The notes under the pieces: model-generated | What the model was told of the DNA's origin: nothing | The model's database searches: none | The model's input: the letters and a program-made list of their open reading frames with translations, nothing else | Made by a program: the position numbers and the translations under genes | In this document: positions 1-8,049 of the stretch, piece after piece | How positions within the stretch are numbered: position 1 is the first letter of the stretch | Layout of the letters: every line of letters starts with the position of its first letter | DNA from: an uncultured Bacteroides sp. | GTDB taxonomy: Bacteria; Bacteroidota; Bacteroidia; Cytophagales; Cyclobacteriaceae | DNA: 64,000 bases | Direction of reading: 5' to 3' | Assembly (NCBI GenBank): GCA_902168185.1 | Contig: CABHOV010000041.1 | Coordinates: 1 to 64,000, forward strand

Positions 1-53
1 AGAGCAAAGGACTGAAAATCCTTGTGTCGGGGGTTCAATTCCCTCCATCACCA
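1..53 (+). tRNA. tRNA-Phe (GAA), 5' end outside window
   Basis: This is the 3' part of a tRNA. A 5-bp anticodon stem (7-11 with 19-23) encloses the loop CTGAAAA, giving anticodon GAA at 14-16. The T arm has loop TTCAATT at 34-40. The 3' acceptor strand CATCACC and discriminator A end at 53. CCA does not appear to be encoded. The D arm is mostly missing at the window edge. Confidence 0.9.
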
Positions 54-194
54 CTCTTTTTAAAGTTAGCCGAAATTTCAGCTTTGTCCAGTATATGTAG
101 CTAAAGTTCTTTTAGCACATAAATCAAACTTTACCAGTTTCAAATTAAAATCAAATACAGATTCTTGACTAAGAATTCAGATTAGAATATGTAT

Positions 195-231
195 AAAAAA
201 ATAATCCCCTCCAGATTTACTGAAGGGGATT
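195..231 (-). terminator. Rho-independent terminator of desaturase gene
   Basis: A 12-bp stem (203-214 with 220-231, one mismatch) has a 5-nt loop. On the minus strand it is followed by a run rich in T (complement of the A tract at 194-202). It lies about 30 bp after the stop of the minus-strand desaturase gene. Confidence 0.8.
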
Positions 232-259
232 ACTTTTAAAACTTAATCTCGTCAGGCTT

Positions 260-1030
260 CTATGCAGCCTTCTGAATATTTTCGATGCTGACCTCTTTGC
301 GTTTCGCCAATTGAATGATATTCAATTTGTCTAATACTCTAATAACAATATAGGTTGGATCGATTTCATGCCAGCGAATGCCACCGAAGTTTGCACGTCC
401 GCCATTTTTATGGTGATTGTTATGATAACTTTCTCCCATCATCAGAAAATCAACTGGTAAGAAATTTTTAGAAGTATCACCTACTTCGAAGTTCCTATAT
501 CCGTATTTGTGCGCGAACCAATTGATGATTGCTCCATGGATAGGGGTCATCAGGAAGTGAATCGGTAACAAAAGCCATAGCCACCAGGTTGTAGCAAATT
601 GTACATAGATAGCTGTATAGCATAATGCCCAGAAAATACGTGATGGCCATGAGCGGGCAAACTTGTCAAAAGCCTCCCACTGAGGTACACCCTCAATGAA
701 ACGTTTTTCAATTACGATTTTACGATTCGCTATATCTGAATAGATGGTTTTTGTTTTCCACATCATATTCCAGATAGTCTCATCATATTTAGGAGAATGT
801 GGATCATCTTCGGTATCTGCAAAAGCATGATGCATGCGATGCATTACTCCGTATCCATAAGGGCTTAAATAATTGGCGCCTTGGAAAATCCACGTCAGGA
901 TAAAAAATATCTTTTCAGTGAATTTGTTCATGGTAAACGCTTTGTGCGAAGCGTAACGGTGGAGGAAGAACGTCTGGAAAAAAAGGGATAAATACCAGTG
1001 CGCAATAAAAAATGCAAAAATGACAATCAT
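260..1030 (-). CDS. Acyl-CoA/fatty-acid desaturase (first copy)
   Basis: Membrane di-iron fatty-acid desaturase that would introduce a double bond into an acyl chain and so tune membrane fluidity. The three histidine boxes of the family are visible: HRYASH near residue 24, HRMHH near 63, and HNNHH near 205. Hydrophobic segments lie between them. At 256 residues it is shorter than the second desaturase at 1956-2891. I chose the ATG at 1030; a TTG two codons upstream is also open. It lies 107 bp downstream of a sigma-factor gene on the same strand, and the gap holds an ECF41-like promoter motif. The exact substrate and double-bond position cannot be read from sequence. Confidence 0.88.
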   Translation of the reverse strand: MIVIFAFFIAHWYLSLFFQTFFLHRYASHKAFTMNKFTEKIFFILTWIFQGANYLSPYGYGVMHRMHHAFADTEDDPHSPKYDETIWNMMWKTKTIYSDIANRKIVIEKRFIEGVPQWEAFDKFARSWPSRIFWALCYTAIYVQFATTWWLWLLLPIHFLMTPIHGAIINWFAHKYGYRNFEVGDTSKNFLPVDFLMMGESYHNNHHKNGGRANFGGIRWHEIDPTYIVIRVLDKLNIIQLAKRKEVSIENIQKAA

Positions 1031-1094
1031 GTGCAAATTGGTTGTAGTAAAAAACTATTTAATGTTAAGGCTCTTTTTAGCCCGTAATCTGTAA

Positions 1095-1120
1095 GACAAG
1101 TTCAAAGGATTTTTGTGACA
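1095..1120 (-). promoter_or_regulatory. Candidate ECF41-type promoter before desaturase
   Basis: On the minus strand, TGTCACA (1120-1114) is followed after 15 nt by TGTC (1098-1095). From memory, promoters of ECF41 sigma factors carry TGTCACA at -35 and CGTC at -10 with a similar spacer. The motif lies between the ECF41-like sigma gene and the desaturase it would drive, about 65 bp before the desaturase start codon. The first base of the -10 box is T rather than C. Confidence 0.5.
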
Positions 1121-1137
1121 GGGATTTAAAAATAAAA

Positions 1138-1734
1138 TCAGAATTTTTTGCTGATGGCTGTATTGATGTCTTTTTTCAGCTCTTGAATAAGTTCTGATGC
1201 GTTACCAAAATGACAGGCGTTACGAAAACTTTCGAGGAATTTGGATGTATCAGGCAGATCTATTTTAGAGGTCTCCTCATTTAATTTCTTTTTTGCGCGA
1301 AAAAATAACTGGCGGCAATGGTCCTTCTTCTTATCGAATGTTTGTTGGAGTTCCTCGTAATCAAAATCAAAAACTTCTTTCAATAGATATACAGCGCGTT
1401 CAAGCGGCTCAAGCTTAGCATGCAGAACTTTAATTGCTGTATCCATATCAAGGTGAGCAAGATTAGTTTCCTTGAAATGTTTAATCATCTCCGAAACGTT
1501 ATCTATATACTCTTCCTTTTTTCTCCGAAGTGAGTTAAGATGATTCAGGCAATTGTTGGTGACAGCACGAATGAGATATGCTTTTGTGTTGTCAATTTTT
1601 TGATGATCGACACTCAGCCACTTTACAAAAGTTTCCTGCACAATATCTTCTGCGTCTTCTTTACATCTCACCAAATTATAAGCGATCGTATGAAGAACGG
1701 GTTGATAGAGCGATATGATCTGTGCCTGATTCAT
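1138..1734 (-). CDS. ECF sigma factor, ECF41-like with shortened C-terminus
   Basis: RNA polymerase sigma factor of 198 residues. Region 2 is recognisable (EDAEDIVQETFVKWL, about residues 26-40). Region 4 (LEPLERAVYLLKEVFDFDYEEL and CRQLFFRAKKKL) resembles the ECF41/SigJ group. That group normally carries a fused SnoaL-like regulatory domain of about 100 residues. Here only its first helix-like stretch remains (about residues 165-190), and the protein ends before the DGGGK motif of the family. No anti-sigma gene is adjacent. It sits between two desaturase genes, on the strand of the first and divergent from the second, which suggests control of membrane lipid composition. The ATG at 1734 is the only good start. 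Confidence 0.85.
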   Translation of the reverse strand: MNQAQIISLYQPVLHTIAYNLVRCKEDAEDIVQETFVKWLSVDHQKIDNTKAYLIRAVTNNCLNHLNSLRRKKEEYIDNVSEMIKHFKETNLAHLDMDTAIKVLHAKLEPLERAVYLLKEVFDFDYEELQQTFDKKKDHCRQLFFRAKKKLNEETSKIDLPDTSKFLESFRNACHFGNASELIQELKKDINTAISKKF

Positions 1735-1822
1735 TTATTATTAGGGCCATAAAGATAAGCACCAAAATCGCGCCATCATATCCACTTGAGTAAACTATGT
1801 GGAAATAATTGACTACCACACA

Positions 1823-1839
1823 CTTGTTTGTATAACAAG
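1823..1839. promoter_or_regulatory. Inverted repeat, possible operator
   Basis: CTTGTT-N5-AACAAG is a perfect 6-5-6 inverted repeat in the divergent region between the sigma-factor gene and the second desaturase. It lies 40 bp upstream of a -7-like element. It could be a binding site for a dimeric repressor or a chance hairpin. Confidence 0.3.
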
Positions 1840-1878
1840 AATTTATTACATACCTCTAAACCATAGTTACAGATGGCT

Positions 1879-1886
1879 TATTTTTG
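1879..1886 (+). promoter_or_regulatory. -7 element TATTTTTG before second desaturase
   Basis: The sequence matches the Bacteroidota -7 consensus TAnnTTTG. No clear -33 TTG lies 19-20 bp upstream. Transcription from it would give a leader of roughly 65 nt that contains a short GATGCT/AGCATC hairpin at 1898-1912. Confidence 0.4.
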
Positions 1887-1955
1887 TAGTGATTTTAGAT
1901 GCTGACAGCATCTCGTGAGGTTGAATTTATTTCACGAATCTTTGTTATAAAAGTA

Positions 1956-2891
1956 ATGACGAATACAACAATTACACCTGAAGTACGCAGAAAGCCAATC
2001 CTTGGTCAGGAGGTGGCATTTTTTGGAATGCACATTCTTCCTCTCGGAGCAATTTGGACAGGCGCTACATTATTTGACTGGATTGTTTGCATCGTGCTAT
2101 ATATAGCGCGCATGTTTTGGGTAACGGGTGGTTATCACCGTTACTTTGCACATAAGTCCTATAAAACTTCACGTTGGTTTCAATTTGTGATTGCCTTTAT
2201 GGCGCAAACATCAGCTCAAAAAGGAGCACTTTGGTGGGCTGCGCATCACCGCCATCACCATCGTCACAGTGATACACCGGCAGATCCTCATTCAATGAAG
2301 ATTTATGGCTTCTGGTATTCGCACATCGGATGGATTGTTGGTCCTGATTTTAAAGAGACCGATTATAAAACCATTGGTGATTATGCAAAATATCCAGAGT
2401 TAGTTTGGCTGAACAAGCATTACCTGGTGCCTCCAACAATTCTCGCCCTCACCGTGATGGCACTTGGTGGTATTGTGAACGGAGGAAGCATTTTGGCCAT
2501 GTTTACAACGGCTGGATTCTCCACTTTATTTATTGGTTTCTTTTTGAGCACGATTGTCCTCTACCATGGAACATTCTCGATCAATTCAATCATGCACAAG
2601 TTTGGTACGCAACGTTATGAATCAAATGATGAGTCGCGTAACAGTATCTGGTTAGCATTATTGACATTAGGAGAAGGCTGGCATAACAATCACCACTACT
2701 ATGAAGTATCAGCACGCCAGGGTTTTTTCTGGTGGGAAGTTGACATCACATATTATATACTTCGAAGCTTTCAGGCCGTAGGTCTCATTTCAGAATTAAG
2801 AGAGGTGCCCAAGCACATTAAGCATTCGAAAAACAAACAGCATGCACTCGAACTTCGAAAGGAGTTCGAATCTTTGAAAAAATCTGCATGA
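1956..2891 (+). CDS. Acyl-CoA desaturase, stearoyl-CoA Delta9 type (second copy)
   Basis: Membrane fatty-acid desaturase of 311 residues, close in layout to stearoyl-CoA Delta9 desaturases. Its histidine boxes are HRYFAH, HRHHHRH and HNNHH. Pairs of hydrophobic segments precede box 1 and lie between boxes 2 and 3. I chose the ATG at 1956 because the conserved part begins shortly after it; an open stretch of 19 codons upstream lacks family similarity. It is divergent from the ECF sigma gene and about 75 bp before tRNA-Gly. It would act at the inner membrane on acyl-CoA or acyl-lipid chains. Confidence 0.9.
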   Translation: MTNTTITPEVRRKPILGQEVAFFGMHILPLGAIWTGATLFDWIVCIVLYIARMFWVTGGYHRYFAHKSYKTSRWFQFVIAFMAQTSAQKGALWWAAHHRHHHRHSDTPADPHSMKIYGFWYSHIGWIVGPDFKETDYKTIGDYAKYPELVWLNKHYLVPPTILALTVMALGGIVNGGSILAMFTTAGFSTLFIGFFLSTIVLYHGTFSINSIMHKFGTQRYESNDESRNSIWLALLTLGEGWHNNHHYYEVSARQGFFWWEVDITYYILRSFQAVGLISELREVPKHIKHSKNKQHALELRKEFESLKKSA

Positions 2892-2965
2892 TCATCTAAG
2901 AAGATTTGGAAATTTAGGATTCCGCTTTAAATTTGCACTCCCTTAGCGAATCAAGGGCCAAATAA

Positions 2966-3039
<74 letters not shown>

Positions 3040-3081
3040 TTCTAATCTTCCAAGGTCTACTTGGAGCGATTATAAGAAACA

Positions 3082-3108
3082 AAAGTGTGAGATCCCTCAC
3101 ACTTTTTT
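3082..3108 (+). terminator. Terminator after tRNA-Gly
   Basis: A perfect 10-bp stem AAAGTGTGAG / CTCACACTTT with a 4-nt loop is followed by T residues. It separates tRNA-Gly from tRNA-Leu, so the two are probably transcribed separately. Confidence 0.85.
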
Positions 3109-3153
3109 ATTTAACACCAAAGTCCCGATTAGCATACCTTGTTAATAGGAACT

Positions 3154-3239
3154 GCCCTGGTGGTGGAATTGGTAGACACGCAGGACTTAAAATCCTGTGG
3201 CTAGTAATAGCTGTGCGGGTTCAAGTCCCGCCCGGGGTA
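3154..3239 (+). tRNA. tRNA-Leu (TAA)
   Basis: A class II tRNA with a long variable arm (around GGCTAGTAATAGCTG). The anticodon loop CTTAAAA gives TAA. The T loop is TTCAAGT. The acceptor GCCCTGG pairs with CCGGGGT, using two G-U pairs including the terminal pair. The discriminator is A and CCA is not encoded. Confidence 0.95.
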
Positions 3240-3240
3240 C

Positions 3241-3270
3241 AAAGGACAGGTGATTCACCTGTCCTTTGTT
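3241..3270 (+). terminator. Terminator after tRNA-Leu
   Basis: A perfect 12-bp stem AAAGGACAGGTG / CACCTGTCCTTT with a 3-nt loop starts 1 nt after the tRNA. The downstream T-tract is short and interrupted. Confidence 0.8.
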
Positions 3271-3813
3271 ATTTGTGATCTGCCGTAATCTCCTCTGTCC
3301 AACTTACCTGTTCCAATTTATTGCTGTCCTATTCCATTTCACATTCTTTTGAGTGAATGCATATGCCAATTCAGGCATTTCGCAGAGCGACATCAGTAAG
3401 TGTTTAATGTGGTGGTATGTTTAAGTATATATATCGAGCATGATATGCATTAATATTAATCACATTCAGCTATAATTTTCCTCAGAAACAGAAAAAGACA
3501 GTATAATTTCAACGCAATTTTTTTTTCAAGCTCGTCAAGAGGGTTGTACTTTTTTGCGGGGATATGAATTTTTTTGAAAAGTTAACCATAAACTATATTC
3601 TACACTTCTGGAAGAAGAAATGTGAAAGAGGACAATAGTAGTAAGCGTAGAAATCGTAGAAGTAAATTAAATTATTTTTAAAAGTTATCGTGAGTAATAA
3701 CTCGAGTGCTTCATGCGGCTCACACACTATATCTAAATCTTCATCGATAATATTCTCAACTCATCTTCGATGTGTATAAAAATATATACAGCATTTCACG
3801 AGGAATACGAATT

Positions 3814-3830
3814 GGACAATACTGTTGTCC
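3814..3830. promoter_or_regulatory. Palindrome GGACAA-N5-TTGTCC, possible operator
   Basis: A perfect 6-5-6 inverted repeat about 300 bp upstream of the T9SS-cargo gene. It has the shape of a site for a dimeric helix-turn-helix regulator. No regulator gene is nearby. Confidence 0.3.
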
Positions 3831-3970
3831 TATTTCAACAGAGTAATATTTTCAACACACTTATCGTTGAGATTCTGTTTGATTTTATACGGAGTTCTCT
3901 TCAAATAATTTACCAAAGTATATAATAAGATGCATGGGATTGTGCATTGAGATACTCATTTAACTAAACT

Positions 3971-4033
3971 CTCCACATGTCTGTGGAGTAAGCTTGGTCT
4001 TAAAAATAGTTATGCCCCATGTAAGTCATGGGG
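3971..4033 (+). other. Two hairpins in leader of secreted protein gene
   Basis: Hairpin one is CTCCACA-TGTC-TGTGGAG (3971-3988). Hairpin two is CCCCATG-TAAGT-CATGGGG (4015-4033). Both lie 100-165 nt before the start codon and neither is followed by a strong T-tract. They may form leader RNA structure. I do not recognise a riboswitch class. Confidence 0.4.
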
Positions 4034-4133
4034 TATATCGACTGAAAAAAAGTGTTCTCACAACAATACTTTTGTGCAATCAAAATCAGCAAGGTGCTGA
4101 TAGATACTTAAATACAAAACCTATGTCTTGATA

Positions 4134-6638
4134 ATGAAAGTAAAATCGATGTTGAAATTTGTCTTAGTGGTGGTTGCTTCTTTTTTGGTACATTTTTCCT
4201 GGGCTCAGAATTGTAACTGTAAGTATACAATTAAGTTGAGCGAGACGAATGTGGATGGTAAAAGCTTATCGATTAAACCTGGCGATGTGGTATGTATCCA
4301 AGCCGGTACCAGAGGTGTATTAAGACTCGCTAATTTTCAAGGAACAGCATCAAACCCCATCATCATTCAAAATTGTGGAGGCTTGGTGAACATCGAGAAT
4401 ACTGATAAAAACTATGCCGTGTGGGTATCGACCAGCCGGTATTTCAGAATAACCGGTACGGGTGGCGGAAGCAGCGCATATGGCATCCGTTGTAAAACGA
4501 CAAAAGACGGTTCGAATGCTCTTGTTGTAAGTGATCTAAGTTCTGACGTAGAGATAGATCACGTTGAGGTTGCCGGCTCTGGTTTCTCAGGGATAATGGC
4601 AAAGACCGATCCGCGGTGCGACCTTACTGCAAATCGTGGACGCTTCACAATGTATAATGTTTCCGTTCATGATAACTACGTTCACGATGTAAAAGGAGAA
4701 GGACTATATATTGGAAATTCATTCTATGACGGCTGGACCGGTAACAGCTCCTGCAACGGAACTACACTTTACCCGCATGACATAATAGGATGTAAAATAT
4801 ACAAGAACATAATTAAGCGAACCGGTGCTGAAGGCATCCAGGTTGGTGCAGCTTCATCAGGATGTGCTATCTATAATAACAGCGTTGAATTTTTCGGGCA
4901 GGATCCTTTTGCAAACTATCAGAATAACGGTATTCAGATTGGTCTTGGTACAGGAGGTTTGCTATATAACAATATAGTTAAAACAGGACCTGGTAATGGT
5001 ATACTTATACAAGGTAAAGGCGACAATAAAGTATTCAACAATATTGTTGTGGGGGCTGGCAGTAACGGTATATACTGTGATGATGCAACGATGACCGGCA
5101 CACTCGGTCCTGGATTTTCATTCCTTAATAATACTATAATCACTCCAGGAGGAGACGGTTTAAAGATCGCCGCAGAACGTGTCAGCATGAATCGCTTTAT
5201 CAATAACATTGTGATTAGACCCGGCTCTGGTAAAAATGTTAACAAGGTACATCCAACGGTGAAGTTGGAAGAAGTTAACAATTACTATACAACCAACATT
5301 GCCAATGCTCAATTTGTAAACGCAGCTGCCTTTGATTATCATTTATTAGGTACATCGCCTGCGCTGAATAAAGGAGCGACTGTATCTACCTATGGAGTAA
5401 CGGCCGACTACGATGGAAAATCAAGACCAGCCGGTGGAGTATATGATATAGGTGCATTTGAATTGCAAACTTCATCGGGTAACGTTGCTCCCAAGGCAAA
5501 CGCGGGTGCTGATAAAACAATAACGCTTCCAACAGCAAGTGTTTCTATTGCTGGTTCAGCGAGCGATTCGGACGGATCGATTACGTCATACGCCTGGACT
5601 AAAGTAAGCGGTCCGGCTGCTACTTTATCAGGAATAACAACAGCAACGCTTTCAGCATCAGCTTTAGTAGCGGGTTCCTATACTTTCCGGTTAACCGTAA
5701 AAGACAACGCGGGGGCTACGGCTTCCGATGATGTAGTGGTTACGGTATCAAGCTCAACAACAAAACCTCCTGCCTCTACAACACCTGTCGTTATATATAG
5801 GGTCAATACGGGTGGTAGTACCATAAGCGCAAGTCCTATGAACTGGTCGTCTGATAAGCAAGCTGCTAAATCTAAATACCTGGCAAGCGGATGTGCAAAC
5901 TATACTTCAGGTAGTTCATCCTGGACTGGAACAAATAATACCGGAGCACCAAACAATCTCTTTGGTCCGAATCGTTACTCTCCTGATTATGGAGGAACTA
6001 CTATGCAATGGAACTTTCCGGTTCAAAGCGGTACCTACCAGGTGAATCTTTACTTCGCTGAAAGTCCATATACGGGTGGTATAAGAAAACCAGGAGGCCG
6101 TGTGTTTCACATCAATGCAGAGAACACCCGCAGATTGAGCAATATAGATATATATGCTGAAGTGGGGATGAAGGCTCTAAAAAAACAATTCGAAGTAAAC
6201 GTAACAGATGGTACACTTGATCTTGATTTCATACGTTCGGTTGGTAACCCTCAGGTAAATGGTATTGAAATTATAGCGCTGACCGCTCAAAGCTCAACGA
6301 CTACTGCGCGTATAGCAGCTGATCAAGAATCAGAGGAGGGAGAAGTTCAATCGGAAGAAGAAACATCACAAGACTCAACAGAGATCTCTACTATAGCGAA
6401 TGTACAGGTTAGTCCAAATCCGTTTACAGATAGATTAAGCCTGACACTGGATTCAGAAAGTAGAAATGTATCTGTCCAATTGCAGGATATGAGTGGAGCG
6501 ACTGTTCTGCAAGAAGTACAAGAGAATGTTTCGGGCGTAACGATTGATTTTACAACTACACAAATTCCGAATGGAATATATATCATTACAGTGAATGTGG
6601 ATGGTAAAATTTCCAAACAACGTCTTATAAAGAAATAG
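4134..6638 (+). CDS. Secreted beta-helix, PKD and malectin protein with T9SS sorting domain
   Basis: Extracellular or surface protein of 834 residues. A signal peptide ends near AQ at residue 25. Residues about 30-440 form a right-handed parallel beta-helix (repeated N-N-x-I/V turns and a choice-of-anchor-like end, DIGAFEL). A PKD domain follows (about 450-540, with ADKTITLP and DSDGSITSYAW). Next comes a malectin-like carbohydrate-binding domain (about 552-700, with YRVNTGG and YFAE), then an acidic linker. The C-terminal sorting domain (VSPNPF near 760, ending KQRLIKK) targets it to type IX secretion. The fold suggests binding or cleavage of polysaccharide; no catalytic residues could be assigned. 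I chose the ATG at 4134 over a TTG two codons upstream. Confidence 0.88.
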   Translation: MKVKSMLKFVLVVVASFLVHFSWAQNCNCKYTIKLSETNVDGKSLSIKPGDVVCIQAGTRGVLRLANFQGTASNPIIIQNCGGLVNIENTDKNYAVWVSTSRYFRITGTGGGSSAYGIRCKTTKDGSNALVVSDLSSDVEIDHVEVAGSGFSGIMAKTDPRCDLTANRGRFTMYNVSVHDNYVHDVKGEGLYIGNSFYDGWTGNSSCNGTTLYPHDIIGCKIYKNIIKRTGAEGIQVGAASSGCAIYNNSVEFFGQDPFANYQNNGIQIGLGTGGLLYNNIVKTGPGNGILIQGKGDNKVFNNIVVGAGSNGIYCDDATMTGTLGPGFSFLNNTIITPGGDGLKIAAERVSMNRFINNIVIRPGSGKNVNKVHPTVKLEEVNNYYTTNIANAQFVNAAAFDYHLLGTSPALNKGATVSTYGVTADYDGKSRPAGGVYDIGAFELQTSSGNVAPKANAGADKTITLPTASVSIAGSASDSDGSITSYAWTKVSGPAATLSGITTATLSASALVAGSYTFRLTVKDNAGATASDDVVVTVSSSTTKPPASTTPVVIYRVNTGGSTISASPMNWSSDKQAAKSKYLASGCANYTSGSSSWTGTNNTGAPNNLFGPNRYSPDYGGTTMQWNFPVQSGTYQVNLYFAESPYTGGIRKPGGRVFHINAENTRRLSNIDIYAEVGMKALKKQFEVNVTDGTLDLDFIRSVGNPQVNGIEIIALTAQSSTTTARIAADQESEEGEVQSEEETSQDSTEISTIANVQVSPNPFTDRLSLTLDSESRNVSVQLQDMSGATVLQEVQENVSGVTIDFTTTQIPNGIYIITVNVDGKISKQRLIKK

Positions 6639-6662
6639 GTTATAGGTATAGTGAAAATTGAG

Positions 6663-6690
6663 AAGGGTTGTCGCAAGACAACCTTTTTTC
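6663..6690 (+). terminator. Terminator of T9SS-cargo gene
   Basis: A 10-bp stem (6663-6672 with 6677-6686, one G-U pair) with a GCAA tetraloop is followed by TTTTTT. It lies 25 bp after the stop and just before the convergent oxidase gene. Confidence 0.85.
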
Positions 6691-6691
6691 T

Positions 6692-7978
6692 TTATACTGG
6701 ATTTTCGAGCAGCATCTTTTTAGCGACCGTTGTTCCACTGGCCAAGGCTGCTTCTACAGTGCCCATCTCTGCTCCGCTATAAAAAGCTTCACCTGCAAAG
6801 TATAGTGTATGGTTTACGGATTGCGATAATACTTCCAACGCTGAAGATGTATTCACTGTCTTATAGGCGTATGCTCCTTTCGAAAAAGGATCGGCTACCC
6901 AGTTAATGACACGCATAGCCTTGATCTGGTTTTTTAGTTGGTCAATAGTGCAGCCAAATATATAGCTCAGCGATTCAACGGCTTCCTGTAATAGGGCTTC
7001 ATCATTTTTTTGATTATCCAGTGCCTTAGGCCCTGCAAGCCACCCGGTTAGTAAAGGTATAGATATAGGGTGCTGTGTCCACCATGTAGGAATAGATGCA
7101 TCTGAAAAGATAAAATTTAAATTAGGCATCGACCGATACGGTGCAGCATTTTTCTGTTCCCAGAATGCTTCTTTAAATTCAACCAGGAATTTTATAACGC
7201 CACCGGTCTGTATAGCATGAATCGATTCCATATGCTTTTCGATGGCCGGAGTAATTTTGATACTTCCGCTTTTTAAGACAGCGGGTGGTATAGTGATCAA
7301 TATCTTTTTGGAGATATAGCGTTCGCCTTGTTGCGTAGTTACTTCAACAGATCCTGCTTTCCATTGGATATACTTCACTTCATTTTCAAAATGAAATGCG
7401 ACACCTTGCTTGCGGCACTCTTGTAATAGAAAGGCTATCAATAAAGAATATCCACCTCGAGGGCGATAGCCTGTCAGGTTTTCTTCATTACTCCATTCTT
7501 CGCGCAAAGCAAAAGCACTTGCTTGATTAGCATCGGCCGCATCATATCCCTGTACGAAACGAATTATAGCATTACGAAGCGAGTCATATTTTTGTTCTTG
7601 AAAGTGTTGATCCAGAAATTCAGCGATACTCATGTCGTGCTTAAGCTGCTTCAGTTTTTCTAAAAACTCTTCCCATTCTTCAGGGAACATATCACCTTCT
7701 CCCAGCTTTCCTTTATTTACATTCCAGGTTGCTCCATCACTTTCGTAAAACGAAATGTTTGCTTCTTCCAGTAATGAAGTTGTATGCGGGAGACTGCCAT
7801 GTATAAATTCAGCACCGGCTTCTACGGGTGTTGAAAAGTCTTGTTTATGCAGCGTGTTGATTCTTCCTCCGGCACGCGGCCGGGCTTCCAATACAGTTAC
7901 AGATTTACCCTCCTTGCTTGCCACTCGCGCTGCGGCAAGGCCGGCAGCACCAGCCCCTATAATAATGATATCAGTCAT
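6692..7978 (-). CDS. Flavin amine oxidase family protein
   Basis: FAD-dependent oxidoreductase of 428 residues related to monoamine oxidases. The N-terminus has the dinucleotide-binding motif GAGAAGLAAA followed by the acidic residue of VLEAR and the RAGGR motif. The C-terminus has the second FAD motif (LYFAGEA, then GTVEAALASG). No signal peptide is seen, so it is probably cytoplasmic. The amine or other substrate cannot be told from sequence. It is a single gene, convergent with the T9SS-cargo gene and divergent from the Fpg-like gene. Confidence 0.85.
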   Translation of the reverse strand: MTDIIIIGAGAAGLAAARVASKEGKSVTVLEARPRAGGRINTLHKQDFSTPVEAGAEFIHGSLPHTTSLLEEANISFYESDGATWNVNKGKLGEGDMFPEEWEEFLEKLKQLKHDMSIAEFLDQHFQEQKYDSLRNAIIRFVQGYDAADANQASAFALREEWSNEENLTGYRPRGGYSLLIAFLLQECRKQGVAFHFENEVKYIQWKAGSVEVTTQQGERYISKKILITIPPAVLKSGSIKITPAIEKHMESIHAIQTGGVIKFLVEFKEAFWEQKNAAPYRSMPNLNFIFSDASIPTWWTQHPISIPLLTGWLAGPKALDNQKNDEALLQEAVESLSYIFGCTIDQLKNQIKAMRVINWVADPFSKGAYAYKTVNTSSALEVLSQSVNHTLYFAGEAFYSGAEMGTVEAALASGTTVAKKMLLENPV

Positions 7979-8049
7979 AAAGAGTATCTTTTAAAAACCA
8001 CGCCAATCAAAGTAATAAAATAAGGCATAAGTTTTTAATAATTATTTAT

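Larger units (their letters stand above)
3272..4133. other. 860-bp AT-rich region without a gene
   Basis: No convincing coding frame or RNA family is visible on either strand. The region contains a 17-bp palindrome (3814-3830) and two compact hairpins close to the next gene (3971-3988, 4015-4033). Its length suggests complex regulation of the secreted protein at 4134 or the decayed remains of a gene. Confidence 0.6.

Noticed and set aside
1898-1912. GATGCT-GAC-AGCATC hairpin as a terminator
   Set aside because: The stem is 6 bp with no T-tract and it lies in a leader; it is probably minor leader structure or chance.
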